In this document: positions 25,393 to 33,686 of the stretch, piece after piece
How the letters are laid out: the number at the start of each line of letters is the position of its first letter
How positions within the stretch are numbered: the stretch's first letter is position 1
From: Pseudomonas alcaligenes
GTDB taxonomy: Bacteria; Pseudomonadota; Gammaproteobacteria; Pseudomonadales; Pseudomonadaceae
NCBI RefSeq assembly: GCF_014490745.1
Contig: NZ_LZEU01000001.1
Location: 4,739,501 to 4,803,500, forward strand
Length of the DNA: 64,000 nt
Reading direction: 5' to 3'
Notes under the pieces: model-generated
Databases searched by the model: none
Told to the model about the DNA's origin: nothing
The model's input: only the letters and a program-made list of their open reading frames with translations
Translations under genes and position numbers: made by a program

Positions 25393-26665
25393 GCTTGTGG
25401 GTCTCCTTGGTGTTGCCGTAGCGGGAAATATCCAGGCCTTCCGGGCTGATCTGCGGGCGCTTCTTGGCCATCAGGTCGGCGAGGAAGCGACCGGAGCCGC
25501 AGGCCATGGTCCAGCCAAGGGTACCGTGTCCGGTGTTGAGGAACAGGTTGCGGAAAGCGGTGGCGCCCACGATCGGCGTGCCGTCCGGAGTGGTCGGACG
25601 CAGGCCGGTCCAGAACTCGGCCCGGGCCAGATCGCCACCCTCGGGGTACAGATCACTGGTGATCATTTCCAGGGTTTCGCGGCGGCGCGGGTTGAGGCTC
25701 AGGTCGAAACCGGCGATCTCGGCCATGCCGCCGACGCGGATGCGGTTGTCGAAACGGGTGATGGCGACCTTGTAGGTCTCGTCGAGAATGGTCGAGGCCG
25801 GCGCCATCGCCGCATTGGTGATCGGCACGGTCAGCGAGTAGCCCTTGAGCGGGTACACCGGCGCACGCACGCCCAGCGGCTTGAGCAGTTGCGGGCTGTA
25901 GCTGCCGAGCGCCAGCACATAGCGGTCGGCGGTTTCCAGCTTGCCGTCGATCCACACGCCGTTGATGCGGTCGCCGGCATGGTCGAGGCGCTCGATGTTG
26001 CAGCCGAAGCGGAACTCCACGCCCAGGGCCTTGGCCATATCCGCCAGCTTGGTGGTGAACATCTGGCAGTCGCCGGTCTGGTCGTTGGGCAGGCGCAGGG
26101 CGCCGGCCAGCTTGTCGGTGACATTGGCCAGGGCCGGTTCGACGCGGGCGATGCCGGCGCGGTCGAGCACCTCATAGGGCACGCCGGAAGCTTCCAGCAC
26201 GGCGATGTCCTTGGCCGCGTTGTCGAGCTGGGCCTGGGTGCGGAACAGCTGGGTGGTACCGAGCTGGCGGCCTTCGTAGGCGATGCCGGTTTCGGCGCGC
26301 AGCTCGTCGAGGCAGTCGCGGCTGTACTCGGACAGGCGCACCATGCGTTCCTTGTTCACCGCGTAGCGGGCGGCAGTGCAGTTGCGCAGCATCTGCGCCA
26401 TCCACAGGTACTGGTCGACATCGGCGGTGGCCTTGATCGCCAGCGGCGCATGGCGCTGCAGCAGCCACTTGATGGCCTTCAGCGGTACGCCCGGCGCGGC
26501 CCAGGGCGAGGCGTAGCCAGGGGAAACCTGGCCGGCGTTGGCGAAGCTGGTTTCCAGGGCCGGGCCATTCTGGCGGTCGACCACCACCACCTCGAATCCG
26601 GCACGGGCCAGATAGTAGGCGCTGGCGGTACCGATCACACCACTGCCAAGAACCAGAACACGCAT
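25367..26665 (-). CDS. dadA: D-amino acid dehydrogenase small subunit
   Basis: This FAD enzyme at the inner membrane oxidises D-alanine and other D-amino acids to 2-oxo acids and feeds electrons to the quinone pool. The FAD-binding GxGxxG is at the very start ([20 protein letters not shown]), followed by VVVVDRQ. The ATG at 26665 has GAGGAGA upstream and gives 432 residues; an extension to 26716 is rejected. C-terminal [13 protein letters not shown] is the conserved FAD-contact block. The gene is divergent from lrp, which activates it in P. aeruginosa. Confidence 0.96.
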   Translation of the reverse strand: MRVLVLGSGVIGTASAYYLARAGFEVVVVDRQNGPALETSFANAGQVSPGYASPWAAPGVPLKAIKWLLQRHAPLAIKATADVDQYLWMAQMLRNCTAARYAVNKERMVRLSEYSRDCLDELRAETGIAYEGRQLGTTQLFRTQAQLDNAAKDIAVLEASGVPYEVLDRAGIARVEPALANVTDKLAGALRLPNDQTGDCQMFTTKLADMAKALGVEFRFGCNIERLDHAGDRINGVWIDGKLETADRYVLALGSYSPQLLKPLGVRAPVYPLKGYSLTVPITNAAMAPASTILDETYKVAITRFDNRIRVGGMAEIAGFDLSLNPRRRETLEMITSDLYPEGGDLARAEFWTGLRPTTPDGTPIVGATAFRNLFLNTGHGTLGWTMACGSGRFLADLMAKKRPQISPEGLDISRYGNTKETHKHAHPAPAH

Positions 26666-26906
26666 CTTCGTCTCCTCGCTGCGGGCACAGCCACAAGCGT
26701 TTGTTATTTTGACCAACGATGGGCGCAGTATAGGAAGGCGAGGCTAGCGATATTCACTGTTTATCAAACTGCATTTGGCGTTAGTTCTCGACGCAGAGCG
26801 GTTTGACAGGAAGCCACCCAGGCGATATGGCTGGACTTGCAGCATACTCCCAGTGAATTATCGCGTTCTGCTATTCCACACACGCCACCGCCCACCGGAG
26901 CCCGCC
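26666..26906. promoter_or_regulatory. dadA-lrp divergent control region
   Basis: These 241 bp separate the two start codons. TTTATCAAAC occurs at 26761-26770 and again in the pauC upstream region at 32366-32375. Lrp sites are expected here but are too degenerate to mark by eye. Confidence 0.5.
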
Positions 26907-27395
26907 ATGCGCACCCAGCACCAGAGCCGCCGCGAACTGGACAAGATCGACCGCAACATCCTGCGCATCCTCCAGGAGGACGGGCGCATCAGCTTCACCG
27001 AGCTGGGCGAGCGGGTCGGCCTGTCCACCACGCCCTGCACCGAGCGGGTGCGGCGCCTGGAGCGCGAAGGCATCATCATGGGCTACCACGCCCGCCTCAA
27101 TCCGCAGCAGCTCAAGGCCAGCCTGCTGGTGTTCGTCGAGATCAGCCTGGACTACAAGTCCGGCGACACCTTCGAGGACTTCCGCCGCGCCGTGCTCAAG
27201 CTGCCCCACGTGCTGGAATGCCACCTGGTCAGCGGCGACTTCGACTACCTGGTGAAGGCACGGATCAACGAGATGGCCAGCTACCGCAAGCTGCTCGGCG
27301 ACATCCTGCTCAAGCTGCCGCACGTGCGCGAATCGAAGTCCTACATCGTCATGGAAGAGGTGAAGGAGAGCCTGAGCCTGCCGGTGCCGGAATGA
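26907..27395 (+). CDS. lrp: Leucine-responsive regulatory protein Lrp (DadR)
   Basis: The 162-residue product starts at 26907 (MRTQHQSRRELDKIDRNIL); a frame extension to 26775 is rejected. The AsnC/Lrp helix-turn-helix is RISFTELGERVGLSTTPCTERVRRLE, residues about 27-52, followed by the RAM effector domain ending SYIVMEEVKESLSLPV. In Pseudomonas it senses L-alanine and activates dadAX. The divergent position over dadA supports this. Confidence 0.94.
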   Translation: MRTQHQSRRELDKIDRNILRILQEDGRISFTELGERVGLSTTPCTERVRRLEREGIIMGYHARLNPQQLKASLLVFVEISLDYKSGDTFEDFRRAVLKLPHVLECHLVSGDFDYLVKARINEMASYRKLLGDILLKLPHVRESKSYIVMEEVKESLSLPVPE

Positions 27396-27415
27396 CGCCG
27401 ACGCGCAGCCGATCC

Positions 27416-27769
27416 TCAGACCAGACGCTGGCGGGTGCTGGCGATCAGCTGATGGACTTGCCGCTCGACCGCCGGCTCGATCGGCACTTCCGGCCCCTGC
27501 CCGCGCGGGCACGGCAGGTTCGGCGTGGTGCCGAACAGGCGGCAGATCAGCGGGCGCTGGTCGTACACCGTGCAGCCCTGGGGGCCGAGGTGCACACAGT
27601 TGTACTCGGCCAGCGCGGCATCGTGTTCGGCCTCGCTCTTCACCGACAGGCGTGCCAGCTCTTCGGATGAAGCGGTGACCGGGCCACAGCAATCGTGGCA
27701 GCCCGGCACGCAGGCAAAACCGGGAATCTGTCGGCGCAGGTGATCGATCTTGCGGTTGATGCAGCTCAT
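27416..27769 (-). CDS. YkgJ-family cysteine cluster protein
   Basis: The 117-residue product carries CVPGCHDCCG near residue 20, then NCVHLGPQGCTVYDQRPLICR, the cysteine pattern of the YkgJ (zinc/iron-chelating) family. Members bind a metal or Fe-S cluster, but no physiological role is settled. It is convergent with lrp, 20 bp apart. Confidence 0.85.
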   Translation of the reverse strand: MSCINRKIDHLRRQIPGFACVPGCHDCCGPVTASSEELARLSVKSEAEHDAALAEYNCVHLGPQGCTVYDQRPLICRLFGTTPNLPCPRGQGPEVPIEPAVERQVHQLIASTRQRLV

Positions 27770-27940
27770 GGACAGGCTCGCAGTGGATCCGCGCAGTTTA
27801 CCCGGCGCTGCCGGCCATTCCCCGCAGCACGACGACCGGCTTCGGGAAAAACAGTTTTTACCGCACCCCTCTTGGCTAGCGGCAAGTCACGCGCTTATCC
27901 TGCGTCAAATTTTAACAACACCTAAAACAGGATTTCGCAC

Positions 27941-29275
27941 ATGAACGCCCGCGTTCACCAGCCACACCAGTCCGCCGTGCATAGCGACCAGCACGCATCC
28001 TCCTACTACGCCGCCACTGCCAACCAGCAGCTGGCCTATCCGCCGCTGGCGGGTGAGGAGCTGGCTGATGTGTGCATTGTCGGTGGCGGGTTTTCCGGTC
28101 TCAACACCGCCATCGAGCTGGCCCAGAAGGGCTTCTCGGTGGTGCTGCTGGAGGCCCATCAGGTCGGCTGGGGCGCCAGCGGGCGCAACGGCGGCCAGCT
28201 GATCCGCGGTGTCGGCCACGGCGTCGAACAGTTCGCCTCGGTGATCGGCCAGGACGGCGTGCGCAACCTCAAGCTGATGGGCCTGGAAGCGGTGGAAATC
28301 GTCCGCCGCCGGGTCGAGCAGTACAACATCAACTGCGACCTGACCTGGGGTTACTGTGACCTGGCCAACAAGCCGGCGCACCTGGACGACTTCGCCGAAG
28401 ACAAGGCCGAGCTGGAAAGCCTCGGCTACCGCCACGAGCTGCGCCTGCTGCAGCCGGATCAGATGCACCAGGTGGTCGGCTCCGAGCGCTACGCCGGCGG
28501 CATGATCGACATGGGCTCCGGCCACCTGCACCCGCTCAACCTGGCCCTCGGCGAAGCCGCCGCTGCGGCCTCGCTCGGCGTCAAGCTGTTCGAACACTCG
28601 GCAGTGACCCGCATCGACTACGGCAGCGAAGTGAAAGTCCACACCGCCCAGGGCAGCGTGCGCGCCAAGACCCTGGTGCTGGCCTGCAACGCCTACCTCA
28701 ACGGCCTCAACAGCAAGCTCGGCGGCAAAGTACTGCCGGCCGGCAGCTACGTGATCGCCACCGAGCCGCTGTCGCCGGCCCAGGCACGCAACTTGATTCC
28801 GCAGAACATGGCCCTGTGCGACCAGCGGGTAACGGTGGACTACTTCCGCCTGTCCGCCGACAACCGCCTGCTGTTCGGCGGTGCCTGCCACTACTCGGGC
28901 CGCGACCCGGCGGATATCGCCGCCTACATGCGGCCGAAGATGCTGCAGGTGTTCCCGCACCTGAAAGACGTGAAGATCGACTACCAGTGGGGCGGCATGA
29001 TCGGCATCGGCGCCAACCGTCTGCCACAGATCGGCCGCCTCAAGGAGCAGCCCAACGTGTTCTACGCCCAGGCCTATGCCGGCCACGGCGTCAACGCCAC
29101 CCACCTGGCCGGCAAGCTGCTGGCCGAGGCCATCAGCGGCCAGCAGGGTGGCGGCTTCGAGCTGTTCAACCAGGTGCCGCACATGACCTTCCCCGGCGGC
29201 AAGCATCTGCGTTCGCCACTGCTGGCACTGGGCATGGCCTGGTACCGCCTAAAGGAAGCCGTCGGCCTGGTCTGA
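27941..29275 (+). CDS. pauB4: Gamma-glutamylputrescine oxidase-like FAD oxidoreductase (PuuB/PauB type)
   Basis: The 444-residue flavoprotein should oxidise a gamma-glutamylated polyamine to the aldehyde that PauC then uses. After a short histidine-rich N-terminus comes ADVCIVGGGFSGLNTAIELAQ, a DAO-type FAD fold near residues 45-65, then VGWGASGRNGGQLI, and the C-terminal YAGHGVNATHLAGKL. These signatures are those of PuuB. In PAO1 the gene between lrp and pauC is one of four pauB copies; the paralogue number is taken from position. The AT-rich 120 bp before the start should hold its promoter. Confidence 0.85.
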   Translation: MNARVHQPHQSAVHSDQHASSYYAATANQQLAYPPLAGEELADVCIVGGGFSGLNTAIELAQKGFSVVLLEAHQVGWGASGRNGGQLIRGVGHGVEQFASVIGQDGVRNLKLMGLEAVEIVRRRVEQYNINCDLTWGYCDLANKPAHLDDFAEDKAELESLGYRHELRLLQPDQMHQVVGSERYAGGMIDMGSGHLHPLNLALGEAAAAASLGVKLFEHSAVTRIDYGSEVKVHTAQGSVRAKTLVLACNAYLNGLNSKLGGKVLPAGSYVIATEPLSPAQARNLIPQNMALCDQRVTVDYFRLSADNRLLFGGACHYSGRDPADIAAYMRPKMLQVFPHLKDVKIDYQWGGMIGIGANRLPQIGRLKEQPNVFYAQAYAGHGVNATHLAGKLLAEAISGQQGGGFELFNQVPHMTFPGGKHLRSPLLALGMAWYRLKEAVGLV

Positions 29276-29305
29276 TAACCCTTCACGTTGGCCAAACGCA
29301 ATACC

Positions 29306-29337
29306 AGAAGGGCTCCCGCGCAAGCGGGGGCCCTTCT
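29306..29337. terminator. Strong hairpin between the puuB-like gene and the MFS gene
   Basis: AGAAGGGCTCCCGC-GCAA-GCGGGGGCCCTTCT pairs almost perfectly between two converging genes. The U-tract is weak. Confidence 0.7.
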
Positions 29338-29420
29338 GCCATCAGCCTTCGGAATAGTCCCGCCGGGCCGCTAGCCGCCCCGGCTCGACGCCAAATCTCC
29401 CGCCGGCGCCCTTCCCAACC

Positions 29421-30578
29421 TCAGGCTGGCACCCGCTCCCGCGGTGCGGCAAAGGCACCGCGGCGCCAGGCCAGCCAGACGAACAGCAGCGCCCCCAGCG
29501 CCATCAACACGGGCAGCGCGTGGCCACTCAGCCACTGGCTGGCAGCCCCGGTGGACAGCGGCCCGAGCAGGCAACCGGCGCCCCACAGCAAGGCGATATG
29601 GGCATTGGCGCGCACCAGCGCATCGTCACGGTAGAACTGCCCGACCAGGATCAGCGCCAGGGTGTAGAGCCCGCCGGCCGACGCACCGAACAGCACCAGC
29701 AGCGGCCAGATCAGCGCCGTGTGCAGCAGGAACGGAATCGCCAGGCTGGACAGCAGCAGGATCACGCCACAGGCGCGGAACAGCAGGGCGCGCGATACGC
29801 GATCGGCGAGCAGGCCGATCGGCAGCTGCAGCAGGGCATCGCCGACCACCACCACACTGGCCATCAGCAGCGCGGTTGCCTGGGCGAAGCCTTCGCGCAG
29901 CAGGTACACCGGCAGCAGGGTCAGCACCATCGACTCGAACGCAGCGAACAGCACCACCGCCCAGGCAATTGCCGGCAGCTGCCGGCAGAACGTGGTGAGG
30001 CCGCGCCCGGCGGCGCTGTGCGCATCGACCCGCGGCGCCCCGGTGTGGCCCAGCAGCACCAGGCTGCCGCACACCAACAGGCCGACCGAGATCCAGAAAC
30101 CCAGGTCGCCGTCGCTGCCGATCAGACTCAGCAGCAGCGGCCCAGACAGCTGGCTCAAGGCGAAACCGGTGCCGTACAGCGCCACCAGACGCCCACGCAG
30201 ACGATCCTCGACCAGTTGGTTGATCCAGCTCTCGCCGAGCACGAATACCACGGTCAGGGAAATGCCGATCAACAGGCGCAGCAGCAGCCACAGCGGATAG
30301 CTCGGCAGCAGCGCCAGCAGGCCCACCGAAACTGCACTGGCCAGCAGGCACAGGCGCAGGCTGCGCGGCGTGCCGAACAGCCCGGCCAGGCGCCCGGTCA
30401 GGCGCGCCCCGAGCAGCACGCCGACGGCGGGCATGGCGGCCATCACGCCGATGGCGAACGGCCCGTAGCCCCAGCCCTCCAGGCGCAGCGACACCAGCGG
30501 CAGGGTCACCCCCAGCGCCAGGCCGACGATGATCACCGCTGCGGTGACGGCGAAATAGGTTCCCCAACGCATAGCCAT
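29421..30578 (-). CDS. MFS transporter
   Basis: The 385-residue product has about twelve hydrophobic segments and a short loop after TM2 (GARLTGRLAGLFGTPRSL) like MFS motif A. The pattern ESWINQLVEDRLRGRLVALYG is typical of the YcaD/UMF-type MFS subgroup. In PAO1 an MFS gene occupies the same place between pauB4 and pauC, so polyamine or amino-acid traffic is possible, but the substrate is not visible in the sequence. It is downstream of pauC on the same strand but separated by a terminator. Confidence 0.85.
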   Translation of the reverse strand: MAMRWGTYFAVTAAVIIVGLALGVTLPLVSLRLEGWGYGPFAIGVMAAMPAVGVLLGARLTGRLAGLFGTPRSLRLCLLASAVSVGLLALLPSYPLWLLLRLLIGISLTVVFVLGESWINQLVEDRLRGRLVALYGTGFALSQLSGPLLLSLIGSDGDLGFWISVGLLVCGSLVLLGHTGAPRVDAHSAAGRGLTTFCRQLPAIAWAVVLFAAFESMVLTLLPVYLLREGFAQATALLMASVVVVGDALLQLPIGLLADRVSRALLFRACGVILLLSSLAIPFLLHTALIWPLLVLFGASAGGLYTLALILVGQFYRDDALVRANAHIALLWGAGCLLGPLSTGAASQWLSGHALPVLMALGALLFVWLAWRRGAFAAPRERVPA

Positions 30579-30611
30579 GTCCTTTCCATTGTCTGGCCGC
30601 GAAAAAGCAAA

Positions 30612-30639
30612 CGGCCGGGTTTCCTAGGAAACCCGGCCG
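30612..30639 (-). terminator. Perfect palindromic terminator of pauC
   Basis: A 28-bp perfect palindrome with arms CGGCCGGGTTTCCT is followed on the minus strand by TTTGCTTTTTC. Confidence 0.85.
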
Positions 30640-30710
30640 CAGGTGTGGCTCGCGAGGAGCCGGCCCCGAAGGGCGGACCTTCAGGCGCCGCAGCGCCCTT
30701 CAATAGGTGA

Positions 30711-32204
30711 TTACAGCTTGATCCAGGTGGCCTTCAGCTCGGTGTACTTGTCGAAGGCATGCAGCGACTTGTCGCGGCCGTTGCCGGACTGCTTGAAGCC
30801 GCCGAACGGCGCGGTCATGTCGCCCATGTCGTACTGGTTGATCCACACGCTGCCGGCACGCAGGGCCTTGGCAACCAGGTGGGCCTTGGACAGGTTGCTG
30901 GTCCACACGCCAGCGGCCAGACCGTAGATGCTGTCGTTGGCGATGGCCACGGCCTGCTCGGTGCTGTCGAAACCGATTACCGACAGAACCGGGCCGAAGA
31001 TCTCTTCCTTGGCAATGCGCATGGCGTTGTTCACGCCGTCGAAGATGGTCGGCTCGACGTAGGTGCCGCCGGTTTCTTCCAGCACGCGCTTGCCGCCGGC
31101 GACCAGCTTGGCGCCGTCGTCATGGCCGGCCTGGATGTAGGCCAGCACGTTGTTCATCTGGGTGGTATCGACCAGGGCGCCGACGTTGGTCGCCGGATCC
31201 AGCGGGTTGCCCGGTTTCCAGGCCTTGATCGCCTCGACCACCAGCGGCACGAACTTGTCCTTGATCGAGTTCTCCACCAGCAGGCGCGAGCCGGCGGTGC
31301 AGACTTCGCCCTGGTTGAAGGCGATGGCGCCGGCGGCACCTTCGGCAGCAGCCTGCAGATCCGGGGCGTCGGCGAACACGATGTTCGGGCTCTTGCCGCC
31401 GGCTTCCAGCCAGACGCGCTTCATGTTCGACTCGCCGGCGTAAACCATCAGCTGCTTGGCGATCTTGGTCGAACCGGTGAACACCAGGGTGTCGACGTCC
31501 ATGTGCAGGGCCAGGGCCTTGCCCACGGTGTGGCCGAAGCCCGGCAGCACGTTGAACACGCCAGCCGGGATACCGGCTTCGATGGCCAGCTGGGCGATAC
31601 GGATACCGGTCAGCGGCGACTTCTCGGACGGCTTGAGGATGATCGAGTTACCGGTAGCCAGCGCCGGGCCGAGCTTCCAGCAGGTCATCAGCAGCGGGAA
31701 GTTCCACGGCACGATGGCGGCGACCACGCCGATCGGCTCGCGAGTGACCAGACCCAACTCGTCATGGGCGGTGGCAGCCACTTCGTCGTAGATCTTGTCG
31801 ATCGCTTCGCCGCTCCAACGGATGGCGCGCGAGGCAGCCGGCACGTCGACGTTCAGCGAGTCGCTGATCGGCTTGCCCATGTCCAGAGTTTCCAGCAGGG
31901 CCAGTTCCTCGGCGTGGGCGTCGATCAGGTCGGCGAAGCGGATCATGATCTCCTTGCGCTTGACCGGCGCCAGGCGCGACCACACGCCGGACTCGAAGGT
32001 GGCACGGGCATCCTTGACTGCCAGCTCGGCATCGGCCGCGTCGCAGCTGGCCACCAGGCCGAGCAGGCGACCATCGACCGGGCTGATGCACTCGAAGGTG
32101 TCAGCGGCAGCCGCCTCGGTGTATTCGCCGTGGATGAAGGCGCGGCCTTCGATCTGCAGGCTCTTGGCGCGCTGTTCCCAGTCGGCACGAGTCAGGGTAG
32201 TCAT
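30711..32204 (-). CDS. pauC: Gamma-glutamyl-aminobutyraldehyde dehydrogenase
   Basis: This NAD(P)-dependent aldehyde dehydrogenase oxidises the aldehydes formed in polyamine breakdown. From the ATG at 32204 (MTTLTRADWEQRA) it has 497 residues; extension to 32246 is rejected. N168 (VPWNFPLLM), E267 (VWLEAGGKSP) and the nucleophile C302 (NQGEVCTAGSR) are in place. It is divergent from a cupin gene that lies beside pauC in PAO1 as well; gabT2, which sits nearby there, is absent. A TCAAACAT motif lies upstream. Confidence 0.92.
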   Translation of the reverse strand: MTTLTRADWEQRAKSLQIEGRAFIHGEYTEAAAADTFECISPVDGRLLGLVASCDAADAELAVKDARATFESGVWSRLAPVKRKEIMIRFADLIDAHAEELALLETLDMGKPISDSLNVDVPAASRAIRWSGEAIDKIYDEVAATAHDELGLVTREPIGVVAAIVPWNFPLLMTCWKLGPALATGNSIILKPSEKSPLTGIRIAQLAIEAGIPAGVFNVLPGFGHTVGKALALHMDVDTLVFTGSTKIAKQLMVYAGESNMKRVWLEAGGKSPNIVFADAPDLQAAAEGAAGAIAFNQGEVCTAGSRLLVENSIKDKFVPLVVEAIKAWKPGNPLDPATNVGALVDTTQMNNVLAYIQAGHDDGAKLVAGGKRVLEETGGTYVEPTIFDGVNNAMRIAKEEIFGPVLSVIGFDSTEQAVAIANDSIYGLAAGVWTSNLSKAHLVAKALRAGSVWINQYDMGDMTAPFGGFKQSGNGRDKSLHAFDKYTELKATWIKL

Positions 32205-32365
32205 GGAGTGCATCCTCGGTGAAAGCGTGTCGCAAATCGACAACACGCACTGTCAATTATTCTGCCAGGCCGATTGCCGGCCCTCGTGCCCGTAACACTA
32301 AACCAGAGGCCCTAGGCTTTTCAATATTTTTGACAGGCAGCCGCCAAACGCCTTGCAATGTTCGA

Positions 32366-32379
32366 TTTATCAAACATAG
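32366..32379. promoter_or_regulatory. Candidate regulator site upstream of pauC
   Basis: TTTATCAAACATAG shares TCAAACAT with 15992-15999 near the spuA-like gene and TTTATCAAAC with 26761-26770 near dadA. It lies between pauC and the divergent cupin gene. PauR as the binder is inferred. Confidence 0.4.
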
Positions 32380-32416
32380 ACTGCCGATCGACCGCGGATC
32401 ACACCGCACCCACCCC

Positions 32417-32788
32417 ATGGACAAGCCCATGAAAACCGAACAGATCGTCGACTTCGCCAGCGCCAGCACCGCCCCCGAGCATTACCGCCCCGCCGCCGAG
32501 AAGATTCTCAAGGGCGACCCCGAGCAGAGCGTGCGCAACCACTACAGCAGCCCGTGCAGCCAGTTCCATGCCGGCATCTGGGAAGGCGCGATCGGCCACT
32601 GGACGGTCAACTACACCGAACACGAGTACTGCGAGATCCTCCAGGGCGTGTCGGTACTGCGCGACCAGGACGGCAGCGCCAAGACCGTGCGCGCCGGCGA
32701 CCGCTTCGTCATCCCGGCCGGCTTCTCCGGCACCTGGGAAGTACTGGAGCCGTGCCGCAAGGTCTACGTGATGTTCGAGCAGAAATGA
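32417..32788 (+). CDS. Cupin-domain (DUF861-type) protein
   Basis: The product is about 123 residues from the ATG at 32417 (or 119 from 32429); neither has a strong ribosome site, and the frame further upstream has no recognisable content. The cupin barrel is seen in YTEHEYCEILQGVSVLRD and RAGDRFVIPAGFSGTWEV, the pattern of the (S)-ureidoglycine aminohydrolase-like cupin subgroup. It is divergent from pauC and therefore probably polyamine-linked, but the substrate is unknown. Confidence 0.8.
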   Translation: MDKPMKTEQIVDFASASTAPEHYRPAAEKILKGDPEQSVRNHYSSPCSQFHAGIWEGAIGHWTVNYTEHEYCEILQGVSVLRDQDGSAKTVRAGDRFVIPAGFSGTWEVLEPCRKVYVMFEQK

Positions 32789-32844
32789 TCACGCTGGCGA
32801 GGCCGCGCGCCTCGCCAAGCAAGCTTTTATCCTGCGTAACTTGT

Positions 32845-32868
32845 GCCCGCGTCCCGCGGGCTTTTTTT
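32845..32868 (+). terminator. Terminator after the cupin gene
   Basis: GCCCGCG-TCC-CGCGGGC is followed by TTTTTTT. Confidence 0.9.
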
Positions 32869-32889
32869 CGCCCGCACTTTTCTGCGGGC

Positions 32890-32920
32890 AAAAAAAACCC
32901 GCCGATAAGGCGGGTTCTTT
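32890..32920 (-). terminator. Terminator of rpmB-rpmG
   Basis: On the minus strand AACCCGCC-TTATC-GGCGGGTT runs into TTTTTT, 18 bp after the rpmG stop. Confidence 0.9.
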
Positions 32921-32937
32921 TGCAGGAGCCGGATCAA

Positions 32938-33093
32938 TTACTTGATCTTGGCTTCCTTGTACGCCACGTGCTTACGGACGACCGGATCGTATTTCTTGAT
33001 CTCGATCTTGTCCGGAGTGGTGCGCTTGTTCTTGTCGGTGGTGTAGAAGTGGCCGGTACCGGCGCTGGACACCAAACGGATCAGTTCACGCAT
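32938..33093 (-). CDS. rpmG: 50S ribosomal protein L33
   Basis: This 51-codon gene encodes [19 protein letters not shown], then [20 protein letters not shown], ending KEAKIK. It is an L33 of the cysteine-free form that does not need zinc. GGAGCAAATC precedes the start. It follows rpmB by 10 bp on the same strand. Confidence 0.97.
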   Translation of the reverse strand: MRELIRLVSSAGTGHFYTTDKNKRTTPDKIEIKKYDPVVRKHVAYKEAKIK

Positions 33094-33103
33094 GATTTGC
33101 TCC

Positions 33104-33340
33104 TTAAACCTTTTCGCCGCGAGCGCGCAGCTCGGACAGAACTACATCAATACCACGCTTGTCGATGATGCGCATGCCCTTGGCGGAAACGCGCAGACGC
33201 ACGAAACGCTTTTCGGACTCGACCCAGAAGCGGTGATGCTGCAGGTTCGGCAGGAAACGACGACGGGTTTTGTTGTTCGCGTGGGAAATATTGTTCCCGG
33301 TTACCGGACCCTTACCGGTAACTTGACAGACTCTCGACAT
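33104..33340 (-). CDS. rpmB: 50S ribosomal protein L28
   Basis: The 78-residue product [20 protein letters not shown] with [12 protein letters not shown] is a textbook L28. It is the first gene of rpmB-rpmG and has a clear sigma-70 promoter 150 bp upstream. Confidence 0.97.
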   Translation of the reverse strand: MSRVCQVTGKGPVTGNNISHANNKTRRRFLPNLQHHRFWVESEKRFVRLRVSAKGMRIIDKRGIDVVLSELRARGEKV

Positions 33341-33489
33341 GCCTCAGCCCTCTAAAACCACATGCCCAACCCGGCATGGGTTGGCCGCTTGAACTCAATA
33401 GTCATTTGGCGCTCAGCGCCACGTTTCTCGGGGGTCTTACCGCACTTGTCTGCTTGCGCAGAAGGCGGGCCCCTAGAAAAGAGCGCTGC

Positions 33490-33518
33490 TTTATACCAGA
33501 ACACCCCGGCACTCGCAA
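33490..33518 (-). promoter_or_regulatory. Sigma-70-type promoter of rpmB-rpmG
   Basis: On the minus strand the -35 box is TTGCGA (33513-33518), the spacer 17 bp and the -10 box TATAAA (33490-33495). The rest of the 346-bp gap up to 33686 shows no gene. Confidence 0.65.
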
Positions 33519-33686
33519 GAAACCTTGTACCTGGCAAACCCCATGCGCGACCGGCCGCCCCGCCTGCCACGCGGGCCTCAGCGGCGCGCCGGCCCATGAC
33601 CACTCGTCGCCACTCGCGCATTGTTCCGGCCGGTTCCTTGGTCTAGGGTAAGAGCCTTGCCGTTCGTCGCCGTCCAGGAGGACACC

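Noticed and set aside
30640..30710. REP-type palindrome after pauC
   Set aside because: GC-rich inverted bits are present but no clear repeated unit was found elsewhere in the window.
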